Below the pieces are notes generated by a model. It did no database searches. It was not told where the DNA came from and worked only from the letters and a program-made list of their open reading frames with translations. A stretch of 64,000 bases of DNA from positions 159,891,361 to 159,955,360 of the forward strand of contig NC_133122.1 of the NCBI RefSeq assembly GCF_033568475.1. The letters are read 5' to 3'. Shown here in pieces: positions 9,165 to 20,500 of this stretch; position 1 is the first letter of the stretch, and the number at the start of each line of letters is the position of its first letter. Position numbers and translations under genes: made by a program. The DNA is from Henckelia pumila. Taxonomy: Eukaryota; Streptophyta; Magnoliopsida; Lamiales; Gesneriaceae.

Positions 9165-11880
9165 ACGGTTTCAAGCTGTAATATAGTCGGATTGGAGTCA
9201 AAGTTGATCCCACGGAGAATTAGTTATATGTTATTATATTAAATATTTTAAACTAATAAAATTTCAATCCTATTTAGACCTACGAAAATGATTGAATTTT
9301 TAATTAACTAAAAATTTCAAAGAATAAAATTAACTAACAATGAATTCGCAAGGTGAAAGATCAATGAAAGAAAAATTCTAGAGGTTCGATTTTACTTGAC
9401 TATCAACCAGATTAATTCCTAAAGAAATCTATATCATAAATTCTTCAAGTTTACTAGTCAAGAATTCTAAATATTTTCTACTCTCTTTCTCAAGTGACAC
9501 GTAGAAGTTCGTTTCTAATATATATCAAACTCCATATTCCTATCAAAGTTTGAATATTAAATCCGATAAATAACATAATAATTCTTGTAATGACTTCAAT
9601 GGAGTCATAGGCCTCTCGAACTTTATAAACACCAACGATGTATTTTCCTACGCTCTTATTCAAAATCACCTCTTCCGAGTTCTAGATTTCAAATAAATAT
9701 AAAGATTCAACTACTTATCAGTTAATTGAACGCAATCAATTAAATAAAACACAAATAAACCAAACTGATAATTCTAATATATCAATAAAAATATAAAAAA
9801 ATATGGTCTCAAGTCAAGATACGTCGTCCCTCTAGACAAAAAAATTAGTTCATAACGAAAAAAAAATCAAATAAATCATGTTCTTGAACATCATTAAAAA
9901 ATTAGGAGTAAGGAAATAAATAAAAACGAAGGAAGATGATGTTTCTCTGTCCCCGAAAGTCGCTTCATCCTTCTTCTCGTCAAGATTTCTTGTTCTTCAA
10001 TTCTCCTCGATCTCTCAGTCGTCTCTCCTCTCAAAAACCCTCGAAAAGTCCTCTAAAAACGCCCAAGTTCCCTTTTAAACAACCAAGAAAATTTCCAAAA
10101 ATATTGAAAGACTGAACTGTGTGGCCGCGCTATTCCATCAGCGTAGAGGCACTGTACTCTTTTGGCGACGAGCGCAAAGGTGCTATCCATCAGCGTAGAG
10201 GCCCCATAAATTTTGGGTCTAGTGCAGAGGCGCTGCATCTTTGAATTTTCAGAATATTTTTTATCAGCAATTGTCGGATGCTCTCCACTTCAACAACATG
10301 AAGGCCCTACCCTGCACTTCATATTTATAATTTTTCCCCCAATCTCGATCTTTCATTCGGTTCTTCACGCTCTCTTTCCACTTTGTCATCACTATTCACA
10401 CCTTTATCAACTAAAAATGGTTGTTATCCGAAATCTTTCAAACGACACAAACAATGACAAAGACACATAATATTGATCAAGAAATAAAAAAATTCAAGTT
10501 AAATCATATAAAATAGAAGTGCAGAACTTGCATTTATCAAATCTTCCCAAATTTAAACTTTTGCTAGTCTCAAGCAAAATAGAATAAAACAAAAATAAAA
10601 ATAAAATACAAAACAATTAACACATAAAAATAATCAAGTCACAAGATTTTGTAACTACAGTCAACATCATAAATTCACATTCCAAATTTTCATTCTAAGT
10701 GTTCAACACATCATTTTCAAGAGTCCTCGTGTGTGTGATTTGTCAATCTCATCTACTTAACCTACACCGAGATAAAATTATGCAACCACTGAGCTTCAAA
10801 ATTCATTAATCTCGTACTCAATTCAAACATAATCAACCAAGTTCAATTTCTACTCACATAGATCAAAAGAACTTTTTCGGTCAATATTGAGTTCGAAATA
10901 TATATCAAGTCAGATTAGCCCAAAAAAAATCAATGCAATGAGTGTGTTCATGTAGATCAGAACAATATTTATTAAAAGTGATTCTCGAGTATCCATAGAC
11001 TTAACCCTCGCAACCCTTCTCCACTTGGACATGTGTGACTCGGTCAGTAGGACTTTCAGCTTATAACGTTAGGAATCGGCTCATGGCTACAACTGAAAGA
11101 TAAGGATTCAAGAAAGGGATTAAGTTGAAGATTGCCTTTTTACATGCCCCCTTTCAATTTATAACTCCTATTCATTCGATTCATCACTTTTTTTTTCTTT
11201 CAACACCTCATCCCAACCATTCTTTTATTTCATACACTTTGTCTCTCTTTTTGTTTTCCAATAGAGAGAATCTTTAAAATTTGACATTTGAACGCTTACT
11301 CCCTTAAAGATAGAAAATAGTGTATAAGATATTTAGTTGGATAGTGTGGGATTTCAAAAAAAAATATATACCGAATGGGGGGGTCAATCAAATGCTTTCA
11401 CGTGTTTCATTCGTTTTCAATAAGCTCAAATGAAGTGACTAAGGATTATATTGTATTTAATTGGTGGCTCAAAAGACTCAAACGGTTCAAAAAAATTGCT
11501 TATATCATCTCTAAGTAACACATTATCCGTATTTCACTTCGAAGGGCATTCAGGAAAGTTCTAGATAATTTCTCAATTCACAATTAAATCTTGCAGACTG
11601 ATCATAGTGCTCAATAATGTCTCATGAAAATATACCAATAAAATGTGAATGGCCAAAAATAAAAATTCAAAATTTTCCATTCTTTTTAAATTAAGCTCAA
11701 AGGGCATCAAATGAATATATTATGCAAGAACACATGCCCAAATAATTCAAAAATTACCTAAATCATGTCTCTATTAGCAACACTCGACTTCGGTGTCAGG
11801 TGAAAACACAAGAGTTTGGAATTTATTCATCTATTCTACATCACAACCACATAATTTTTCTCAAAGTATCAGGAGTATTG
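9165..11880. other. Gene-free, repeat-like stretch
   Basis: No coding sequence is supported. The text has features I associate with non-coding parts of Ty3/gypsy elements in plants: a start-like segment around 9190-9230 (GTTGATCCCACGGAGAATTA), a stretch with repeated GCGTAGAGGC-type words at 10135-10240, and long AC- and AT-rich tracts. I could not find LTR pairs, a primer site or pol remnants, so the assignment is weak. A homopolymer-rich patch lies at 11350-11390. Confidence 0.3.
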
Positions 11881-12156
11881 AAGGTGGGCATAAACGGGCC
11901 AACCCAAACAGGCCACGGGTAAAAGCAGGGCAGGACAGGGTGGCCCGCCAAATTTTTTTAAAAAATAAAATTTTAATTTTTTGAATTATGGAAATAAAAA
12001 CACTTATATTTAAATAATGTGATTTTAAAGTTTTAAAACTAGTATTTTATGTATTTTTAATATCTTACATTATTATTTTTTATGGTCAACTATCTATTTA
12101 TATTATTCATATTATTTGGAAATGTGATTTTTTATCCAAAATATAATAGTTAACAT

Positions 12157-12614
12157 TAGGGATGTAAACGAATCGAGCCGGTTCGCGAGCATTTCGAGCC
12201 GACTCGATAAAAATTTGATTCGTATTCAAACTTATCGAACTCGAGCCGAACTCGAACATGTTCGAACTTTTTTTCGAGCCGAGCTCGAGCCAAAATTATT
12301 TTGTTCGATAGTTCACGAATTGTTCGCGAGCCTTAATGTTTTATTAATATAATATAATTATATAATAAATATATATACATTTCGAGATTTTTGAACCATA
12401 ATATCCGAGCAATAGTTCGAATAGTTCACGAATAGGTTCAAATATTTTGAGCCGAACTCGAACTCGAACTTCATTTTGAGCCGAGCTCGAGCCAAAATAT
12501 TTGAAATTTTCGAGCTTCGAATCGAGCTCGAACTCGAATATACTTAAATCGAGCCGAATTCGAGCCTTATTTTTTTACTATTATTCGGATCGATTCGGTT
12601 TGTTTGCACCTCTA
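12157..12614. mobile_element. hAT MITE, 458 bp, TSD GTTAACAT
   Basis: Perfect 8-bp flanking repeats GTTAACAT at 12149-12156 and 12615-12622. Terminal inverted repeats TAGGGATGTAAACGAATCGA and the complement of the right end TAGAGGTGCAAACAAACCGA match at 16 or more of 20 positions. The body is built from GAGCCGAGCTCGAGCC-type words. Size, ends and 8-bp duplication define a non-autonomous hAT element. It sits inside the outer element at 11881-14210. Confidence 0.88.
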
Positions 12615-12924
12615 GTTAACATCAAAATTTTATATGATTTGTTTGATTGTGAGATTTATTATTTGTTATTATGTAACATTGTTGATATAATTTTTTTCAA
12701 ACTCAAATACTAATGTTGTTCTTTGAATTTTTTTAATTATTTTTTTAAAAAAATTGGCGGATTGACTCGCTAGTCCGCAATCAGCGGCGGGATGGGGCGG
12801 GGCCCGGTTGGGGTTATTATCTCAAACGAGCCGCACGTCGGGGAGGACCGGCCCATCTGACAGCTCTCAAGGGCGGATCTAGCATAGGACCCAGGGGGCC
12901 ACGGCCCCCCAAAAAATTAATTTT

Positions 12925-13098
12925 AAGGGGAAATATTTTTTTGGGTCCATTAACTTGTTCATGTTTTGGTTTTGGTCCATTAACTTTTCAAAATCACTGA
13001 AAATTAAAAGTTAGTGTACCAAAACCAAAATTTAAAAAATTAATGGACCAAAATCAAAACATGGACAACTTAATGGACCAAAATAAGTATTTTTCCTA
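12925..13098. repeat. Fold-back (long inverted repeat) element
   Basis: The left arm contains GGTCCATTAACTTGTTCATG and GGTCCATTAACTTTTC; the right arm contains their complements around 13038-13085 (TTAATGGACCAAAA, CATGGACAACTTAATGGACC). The two arms can pair over roughly 70 bp with a small loop near 12995-13005. It is a MITE-like palindrome inside the hAT element. Confidence 0.72.
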
Positions 13099-13828
13099 AT
13101 TTTTTTTACTATATATAATTTGAATATGTTATATATGTATATTTATAAAATCGTTCCTATTGTTGAAAAAAATATATAATTTTGGCTGGTGGTATGAGGA
13201 GCTTTGACACGTTAGAAGGGAGTTGTGACTTGTGAGGCTTAGGTTCATTCCCGCAACTTCTTTCTCCCATCTATATTTTTCTTTTTCTTAAATTTTTTCC
13301 TTCTCCTTTTTTCCTAATACTACCAAATATCTAAATTATTATTATTTTTATTAATGATAAATTATTTATTTACTAAAAATTTTAAAATATATTGTCTAAA
13401 ATTATATAAAATAAAATGGCATTATAATAACAATAAAGCAGAATAAGATAATCAATTAATCAAAAATTTAGTCCAAATATTTAAATTATTTATATATTTA
13501 CTAAGATCTTTAAAATTTATCCTCTAAAATTATACTCCTTCCATCTCATATATAGTAATCACGTTTTTTTTGTACCAATATAATATTGTATGATAATTAT
13601 TAATATTTTTCTATTTCTTACAGATCTGCTCTTATTTAATTAGACTTGATATTAAAAATATTAGTTACTTTTTCAATAATTTTTAACATCATATAAGTAT
13701 TCATTAAATAGGGGTAAACTTATAACGTTATTTACTAATTGGTTTTTCCAAAAAAATTATTAGTATGTATGAAAAAAGTAAGTTTATATATATATATGGG
13801 GACTGATGTATTATAAAATAAAAGATAT

Positions 13829-13842
13829 TTGTGTGTGTGTGC

Positions 13843-13880
<38 letters not shown>
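13829..13880. repeat. (GT)n(AT)n compound microsatellite
   Basis: About nine GT-type units followed by about sixteen AT units. Confidence 0.9.
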
Positions 13881-13883
<3 letters not shown>

Positions 13884-13963
13884 AGAAGAAACATTTTTTA
13901 AAGTAAATAAAATATTTGTGTTTGCTATTCTAGTTTCTACATCTACAACAAAAAAGATTATTC

Positions 13964-14098
13964 TCAGCTATGAATGTCGATAAAACTAGGTTTCGAAGCA
14001 AATTGAAGGATGTTTTTCGCTCGAATGTATATCTTTATACTGATGTTATTATTAAAGACTTTGAAAATTTTAATGAATGTCGAATTCCTTTAATTTAA
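13964..14098 (+). pseudogene. hAT transposase C-terminal remnant
   Basis: The short frame reads SAMNVDKTRFRSKLKDVFRS, then YTDVIIKDFENFNECRIPLI and a stop. It resembles the last 45 residues of plant TTF-type zinc-finger hAT transposases, where an SAM-x-VK-RLRN segment is followed by a conserved tail. The upstream coding region is gone. It lies where expected, close to the right end of the 12868-14201 element. Confidence 0.45.
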
Positions 14099-14210
14099 GT
14101 TATCAATATTTTGTTTCATAATATGTTGTTTTCTCTTTTGATCTTTAGTCTAACTTATAAGCGACCCCTCCGACCTTAATCCAAATCCTTGATCCGCCCT
14201 GACAGCTCTA

Positions 14211-15215
14211 GTTCTCGTGTTCAACCGTGGAATCCGCCAGCTCCACGTGGTAGTTCTAATCTGCATCCTAGATTTTCTGGCACAAGTATTTTTCTCTTAA
14301 CCGTGATCAGATCAAGACCAACTAAGGGCGAGCATATAATTGTTGATACTTTTATTTTATACGATATACATGTAACATGCCTTTGTGTCAATCGACATGG
14401 GTGCATATACTCAATTCAAGTAAAATCTCAAAGATGATATCATGCTTATATTGATTCTTTAAAATAAATAAAAATTTTCTGGATACTCTTATCCCGAGAC
14501 CCCAATATTTTTGTATAATCCAAAATTATATTTTTCATCCATTCAAATAAAAGAAGAGAGATTTGAATTATCTAATAAGAGTATTTTTGTTATTTTATTA
14601 AAAAGTAGTATGAACATAAATTCTTTATCAAACATTCTACTTTAATATATAATAACGATCGTTTTACTTTTATTTTCATACACAACTAACTTCTTATTTT
14701 TCCAAATCTTTTAAATCTATAATTTTAGTCACTTCTACAAAAACATAACAATTTGCAAACCTTCCTTATAGTTACATAACGGAATTAACAAAATGGATTA
14801 TTTGGGAGGAAAAAAGAGTAATGAAATTAACCGAAAGTATGCTTGTGTCCATGAATGTGCAAACATATCCAGTGAGTGGTGGCAATAACAATATGCATGT
14901 TTTTGGTCCAAAAAGAATGATACGTTTGTCCACAAGAAAAGGACAAATCGCAAAATTGACTACTGCATTATGAGTGGGAACATCACGAACCTTTTTCTTT
15001 CTCCTTAAACTTTTTCTTTTTTAAAATTCTAATTATCATATTCAAACTCAAAATCCCGCCATCATGACATCAACTGCGTTCAAATTAATCCACCTTCTTT
15101 CCCCACACTAAATCAAATTGCCAATAATTTCAAAAAGTTCAATCTTTTCTTGCATATTATTGGTGTTCATATATAGCTAAATTGTCAAAGAGAGCTTCAA
15201 AAGGTCAATTATTAC
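14211..15215. other. Upstream region of the TRM-like gene
   Basis: AT-rich, no ORF worth calling. It should contain the promoter of the following gene; a TATA-like CATATATAGC lies at about 15167, roughly 45 bp before the start codon, which is closer than usual for a TATA box relative to an ATG. Confidence 0.35.
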
Positions 15216-16622
15216 ATGAAGCCCTTTACTTCATTTTCATCATCTTCTTCTTGTGATCATAGTCTATTGCCATACAATTCCAAAAACAGAAGACATGGAG
15301 GTTGCATGGGTAGATTCTTACGCCGCATTCTTTGCATCAACAGCATCCGCTCGCCACCTCCGGAAGAAGAGCAAAAGGAACCTCCAATGGCGTGCACTGA
15401 ATCAGCTAGTACTCCTGGAATTGTGGCAAGGCTTATGGGATTAGAACCGTTGCCATTTATGGAGTCGATAGCGCGAAGCCCCGTGTTGAAATCTTTTGAG
15501 CCGTTTAGGAAACCGAGATCGCCAGATGGGAGGTATCATCGGATCATTCCCACATACAAAGAAGTACTTGAAGATGAAAACTTCTTCATTCTTAGCTTTG
15601 AAAGTATGGATTTCTCAAGGAGATCGCGGTCGGGTTCAGGTTCGGGTAAAAAGAAGTTGCAAGGATCGGGAGTCAAGTGCAAGAAGAAAGGCACGAGAAG
15701 AGGGAGTTTGCAGGAAAGGGATGAACAAAATGTTGACGGCAACTCGGATCAAAATTCAAACACCCACGGAAGGGAAAGGAAGAAAAAGGCGAAAGGGGAT
15801 GGTAACTTGGCAGTGATCAAACCGGAAACAGAAGGAAATTCACAAAATTCAAGCCCCATTTCTGTTCTTGATTTTATCGAATCGGCACCCAGCCCCAGTT
15901 CTTCAGGTATGATATTGGCTGCACCTTTGGCACATAAAACATTGATTTGTAGTTATGTTAGTTCACTTGAATTTCACCCACAAAATATATCAGTGCCTTT
16001 CTATATATCCCCAAAGCTCAAGTTTACATATTGTTTCAGTTTCATTTTTACACCGATAATTTGGATTCAGGTTAATGTTCTTTAAAAAAAGAATGAAAAA
16101 GAGAGAGAGACAATTTTCACTATCATCACATACCAGATTTAGAAAGTTGCATCATTACACCAGATTGATGAAGAGATATAGTTTGGAAATTGAATGCAAA
16201 CTCCATCGTGGTTTATCATTCGAACTTCTGTGGATGCAAGATTTCTTTAATTCGGCATCACCTTTATCGATCTTGCGTGATGCTAGCTAACTGAGTTGCA
16301 ATTGGCAGCGGAAGATATTTCAAGATTGAAAAATTCAAAATTGAAAAGAACATTGTCTGAAGAACTTGAGAACTGCACATACCCCAAAGACAAAACATTG
16401 TACATCAACAGAAGCTGTGGTCACATTAGACCGAGGAGTAAGGTTCGTGATGAAAAGTGGTTCGAAACTCGCGAACTGGCCGAACATGACATGATCAAAT
16501 CGAGTTGGGTATGCGCCGAAGTGTCTAAAAATCACCTCGATCATTTCCAAGAGATTGGTAAAGATCTAACCTCGCATGTTCTTGATCAACTTTTGCTCGA
16601 GTTGATACTAAATTTTTCATAA
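15216..16622 (+). CDS. DUF3741/DUF4378-type protein, TRM-like, two exons
   Basis: Exon 1 15216-15906 and exon 2 16309-16622, joined through a GTATGATA donor and a TTGGCAG acceptor with matching phase; 334 aa in all. Residues ~1-40 are serine-rich then basic. At ~66 is STPGIVARLMGLEPLP, the DUF3741 ('VARLMGL') motif of TON1-recruiting-motif (TRM)/LONGIFOLIA-related proteins, which act at cortical microtubules. A lysine/glycine-rich stretch (GSGSGKKKLQGSG) and the ISVLDFIESAPSPSSS block follow. Exon 2 holds LKRTLSEELENC and ends with a WVCAEVSK..IGKDLTSHVLDQLLLELIL segment like the DUF4378 tail. Exon 1 start chosen as the first ATG after an in-frame gap; a second ATG lies at residue 31. The intron of 402 bp is AT-rich. 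Family placement is by motif recall; the protein is on the short side for the family. Confidence 0.8.
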
Positions 16623-17577
16623 GAATTTTTCATTTATGATTTAATCGTATACCTTTTAATGTCTATTTTGGAGGGTTAATACAGACTATAATCACTTCCG
16701 ATCTTTACACAATTTTTAGATTCATTTATGTAACTTATTTGCTTAATTCTTGACAAGCTTTAAAGATAATTAAATGAGAGCTAAGTTTCATGTGGCATAC
16801 TTATTTTATCTATTCTAACATATCAAATTAAATAAATAATTTATTGAAAGTGACATGGATGTTAAATCAGTTAATTAAGTGGGAAACATAGATAAATACA
16901 TGTGAAGTTCACGATTCACCAGTATTAATCATTCCTGTACAAAATTCAGTTTCTTGTCATCATTATTATTTGCTTGGACGGCTAGTTCTTGTTAAAGCTG
17001 CTAATCTAATCAATATAAACACTTTATGTGCATATAATTAGTTTTTTATATTCTTTTTTTTTTTTGTCAAGTGACTTTCTATCGAAATTTATAGATTATA
17101 TTAAAATTTGGAACTTCGAAAAGATTAACGTAGGAACACTATATATAGGTGCTCGTTCTGGCTCACGATACAAAATGAGGAATCATGTAAAGTAAGACAA
17201 CTCGAGAAATCTTTTTTTTTTCTTTTGCAGAAACTCTCATGTTCTACACCACAACAAACTTTAGATAAATAAAGGGGTTTTAAAACAATGTCCCTGTAAA
17301 TTTGGCTGATGAATCAGATATGTGGTTTCAATTAAAAACAAATCCTCCTATAGAATAAGAATCTACATTCAGCACAAATGGCCGATGCACTACTTAATAT
17401 CAAATAAAACCTGTTTGAGGGATGTTGGCCAGAGTCAAGATAAAATTACTCTAAAGCTAACCTGCTGTGTTGAGTATTCTCGCATTGCTCCAGCTATGTA
17501 AAGGGCGGTCAAGTTTCGCAGCATGGTTGAAGAGAGAGAACTCGAGTTAGTAAATTTCACTGCCTACAGGCCGCACA
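16623..17577. other. Convergent 3' flanks of TRM-like gene and UTR5 gene
   Basis: AT-rich, poly-T tract at about 17046-17065, no ORF. It must contain the 3' untranslated regions of both genes. Confidence 0.45.
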
Positions 17578-20500
17578 CTACGGATTTGGCCTCGGTGGAT
17601 CAGGCACTGCTCCGTTTTCTGTGCGTTCTGTGTTTGGCGAACTCTGCTTACTTTTGAAGAAGGTTTTTGAATATATGGATCCAAAGACAATAGCCTGCAA
17701 AATCCAGAAAACGGAAAAAACAAAATCAGGACTGTGACAAGGTATTGTGCAAAAAAACATAGCATCGATGCTTACTGCTCCAACTACTTGTTCTGGGCTG
17801 AGTGGGTGGGCAAACCAAATACAGGACAATAGAATGCTCACCAACTGTAACAACAAATTTACATAACAGATCAGGTGTTCACAAAAAACTAACAGCAACA
17901 GGGATTTTCTTCAAGAAAATCCTTAATTCCAAAGGATTAGGATTTTAGGATTATGCAATTTATACGTACACAATTAAATAAATTTTTCAAAAAATGTTAT
18001 CATAATTCATACCTGTCTTGTGGTCATTATCGTGGCAAATGTCAAAGCACCGAAATTGCGGATGGTGTACGAAATAAAGAACTGACTAATTGTTGCTACC
18101 TACAAACAAGAGCAAGTCAAGCCGAAGAATGGTAACTGGACTTCATATGTTTACTAGGCGGAAATAAGACAAATATACTAAGAACACGATCCAAGCAACT
18201 ACAAGATCTGATTATTGAGGTATAAATGTTTGTGAGAGGTAAAGTATGTCATTATGACTTACAGTTGAAAGAATTGCAATGTCAATGAAACAGTCATTAT
18301 GCCGAGAAACAAAATCTATGGCCATTAGAAGATTGCCCTGTAAGATTAGACCTATATTGAAATCAAACAGAGCCTATTATCAGTAATTGCAGCTAAACTA
18401 CAAAAATACAAAGAATTAATGTCATGTATGATGTTTGATGAAGGAAAGTAGTTCCAGGATAACTGGCAGACATAATAAACAGAAGTAACACCAAATATTA
18501 TAGCTAAGAAAAATAGGATGATTCAGATGAAATAATTTACGCGCAGGGGTTAAATAAAAGGAAAGTAACCCCAGGAAAAATAGCAATCTACAGAGGCCCG
18601 ATAAACTCAGATCTCGTCAAAAATCACACAACTAATTATACCATGGAATGACAAACATACCAAATCAGGAACAGTGCCAAACATATCAAATGAATTGAAA
18701 ATCTTTAAACAATGTTCTAACATAAAATATAAGAATCCAAATGTAAATGCCACATTTCGAGACAACATTCCTCCAGAATCCAGATGAGGTTATTTTCTTA
18801 TATTTTGCCACAACTTAGAAGACAGCAATCTAAAATTGACAAACTTCCATAATTCGGTGCATGATATGGAAAACAATAAAAAGCAATATAAGCATATCAT
18901 GGCAGCCATTATCTCATTACTGCTGTTAATTAAAAGAAATGATCAAGAGTCTAATAGATAGCCAACCTAAAGGCTAAAGCTGAGTTCCAAAATCTGGTCT
19001 ATAATCGAAAATAAAGTTCAAGTTGTCAAATTACATAGGATTTGTCTTCCTTTGACTGTGGGCGAATATTAATAGGAAAATAAGCAAGCATCACTCACGG
19101 CTAACATATAAAAAGTAAAATATGGTCTCAGCTTTAATAGTCAAGGATACTCCAAAGGGAGGGCAAAAGCTTGAGAACACATGGAGTGAGAAATCCAATA
19201 AAAATTTTAAATTACCAATAAAACTAAGCATGCAAGAACATAGTGTTGTATAAAATATCTGATTGTGAATCTCCATGTCATAGCCTCTGAAAAGTTTATC
19301 CTGAAATGTGCTTGTGAAGCCATCAAACCTGCAGAATCAAGTAACATTAAAAATATGAGGTTAGAAACACAACTTTACTCATCAACGTAGATTAGCAGCC
19401 AACTCAACTTAAATTTAATGAATCCGTCACATCCTGGCTAGCATTGCAAAATCCGCTTCAGTTCCGAACTTAACACAATAGAATAATGTCATAATCATAT
19501 TTCTAGGGTGCGACACAGTCTATGTTGGTCATGAGAAAGATCTAACGAGTGAGTGCTAGAGAAACACTTTTTTAGCTTGTTTCCCACCAGGGTAAACTGT
19601 GAAAAGAGTGTGAGAGAATATAAAACGACATTTCAATGGGAAAATATTTTTGGTTCTTTAGCATAGAGGTAACTGATAATAGAGTAGAACAGTCATGAGA
19701 TGGAACGCCATATCAGGTGAGCCTGTGGTCAAAGCTACATATTCTGGACACACATGCATAATGAGAGTTAATACCCCAGTAGAAAAGTTTCAACCATGGA
19801 AAAATGCAGCTCACAAAACAGTTGCCTTTTAGAAGAACATAATGCCATTCAACATCCCTTCTAAAAGCACCCCTCACTCCAGGAACAAAAAAAGATGAGA
19901 GAGCGAAATCTTCTATGATTATTAGACATTACATTTTACTGGTTGTACTTTGACACTCTAAAAAATGCTTTATTTCTTCATGTTGGAGGCTGTTGATGCC
20001 TCCACAAGTTTGACACGATATTCCAGCCATTTATTCCAACAGAAATTATGGTTTTAAAGAAAAATAAAAATTAATTAACAAAATTTTATAATAATTTCAA
20101 GGCCGATGGGAATTTGAAGAAAGCTGACATACCTAAAATTTACTCTGAATTCCAATAGGTATCCAAAGTTTCAAAACTTTCCCTCAAATAGACATTGCAT
20201 ATGGATAATCATAATTCATTTTATGAAATAATGATGTTAAAATTAGGGCCAATTGACAATGTGCACCCCCTAAACACACACCTTTGGCACACAAAATCCT
20301 TAAATAGTTTTTTATAAATTGACATAATCAGTAATATGCCTGCTTGATAGAAAAAATAATTGTTACAAACTTGGCAACAAAACAAAATATATTCTCATAA
20401 AAGAATGATAAAATTTATCATTGAATTACATTATCTTTTACAATACAAAAGAAATATTTATTTGAAGATATGTGATGTTATATCCACCTTACAAAAGATT

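Larger units (their letters stand above)
12868..14201 (+). mobile_element. hAT element with TTF-type transposase remnant, TSD ACAGCTCT
   Basis: Flanked by the 8-bp repeat ACAGCTCT at 12860-12867 and 14202-14209. Ends are CAAGGGCGGATC on the left and the complement CAGGGCGGATC on the right, a hAT-like terminus. Near the right end lies a short decayed transposase C-terminus (13964-14098). The rest is AT-rich and contains a fold-back element (12925-13098). It is an internally deleted copy. Its target was the last bases of the outer hAT element, which dates it as the younger of the two. Confidence 0.72.
11881..14210. mobile_element. Nested non-autonomous hAT element (outer layer)
   Basis: Left end near 11881 reads GGTGGGCATAAACGGGCC; right end before and after the inner insertion reads GGCCCATCTGACAGCTCTA, whose complement (TAGAGCTGTCAGATGGGCC) is a common terminus of short plant hAT elements. 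GC-rich ends (GGGCGGGGCCCGG type words at 12784-12810) flank an AT-rich body. Two further elements sit inside it: 12157-12614 and 12868-14201. The left boundary and the target duplication are not resolved. Confidence 0.5.

Noticed and set aside
11873-11884. Target duplication for the outer hAT element
   Set aside because: The bases left of 11881 do not match those right of 14210, so no duplication can be claimed.
15536-15742. Minus-strand ORF of 68 aa
   Set aside because: Antisense to exon 1 of the TRM-like gene.
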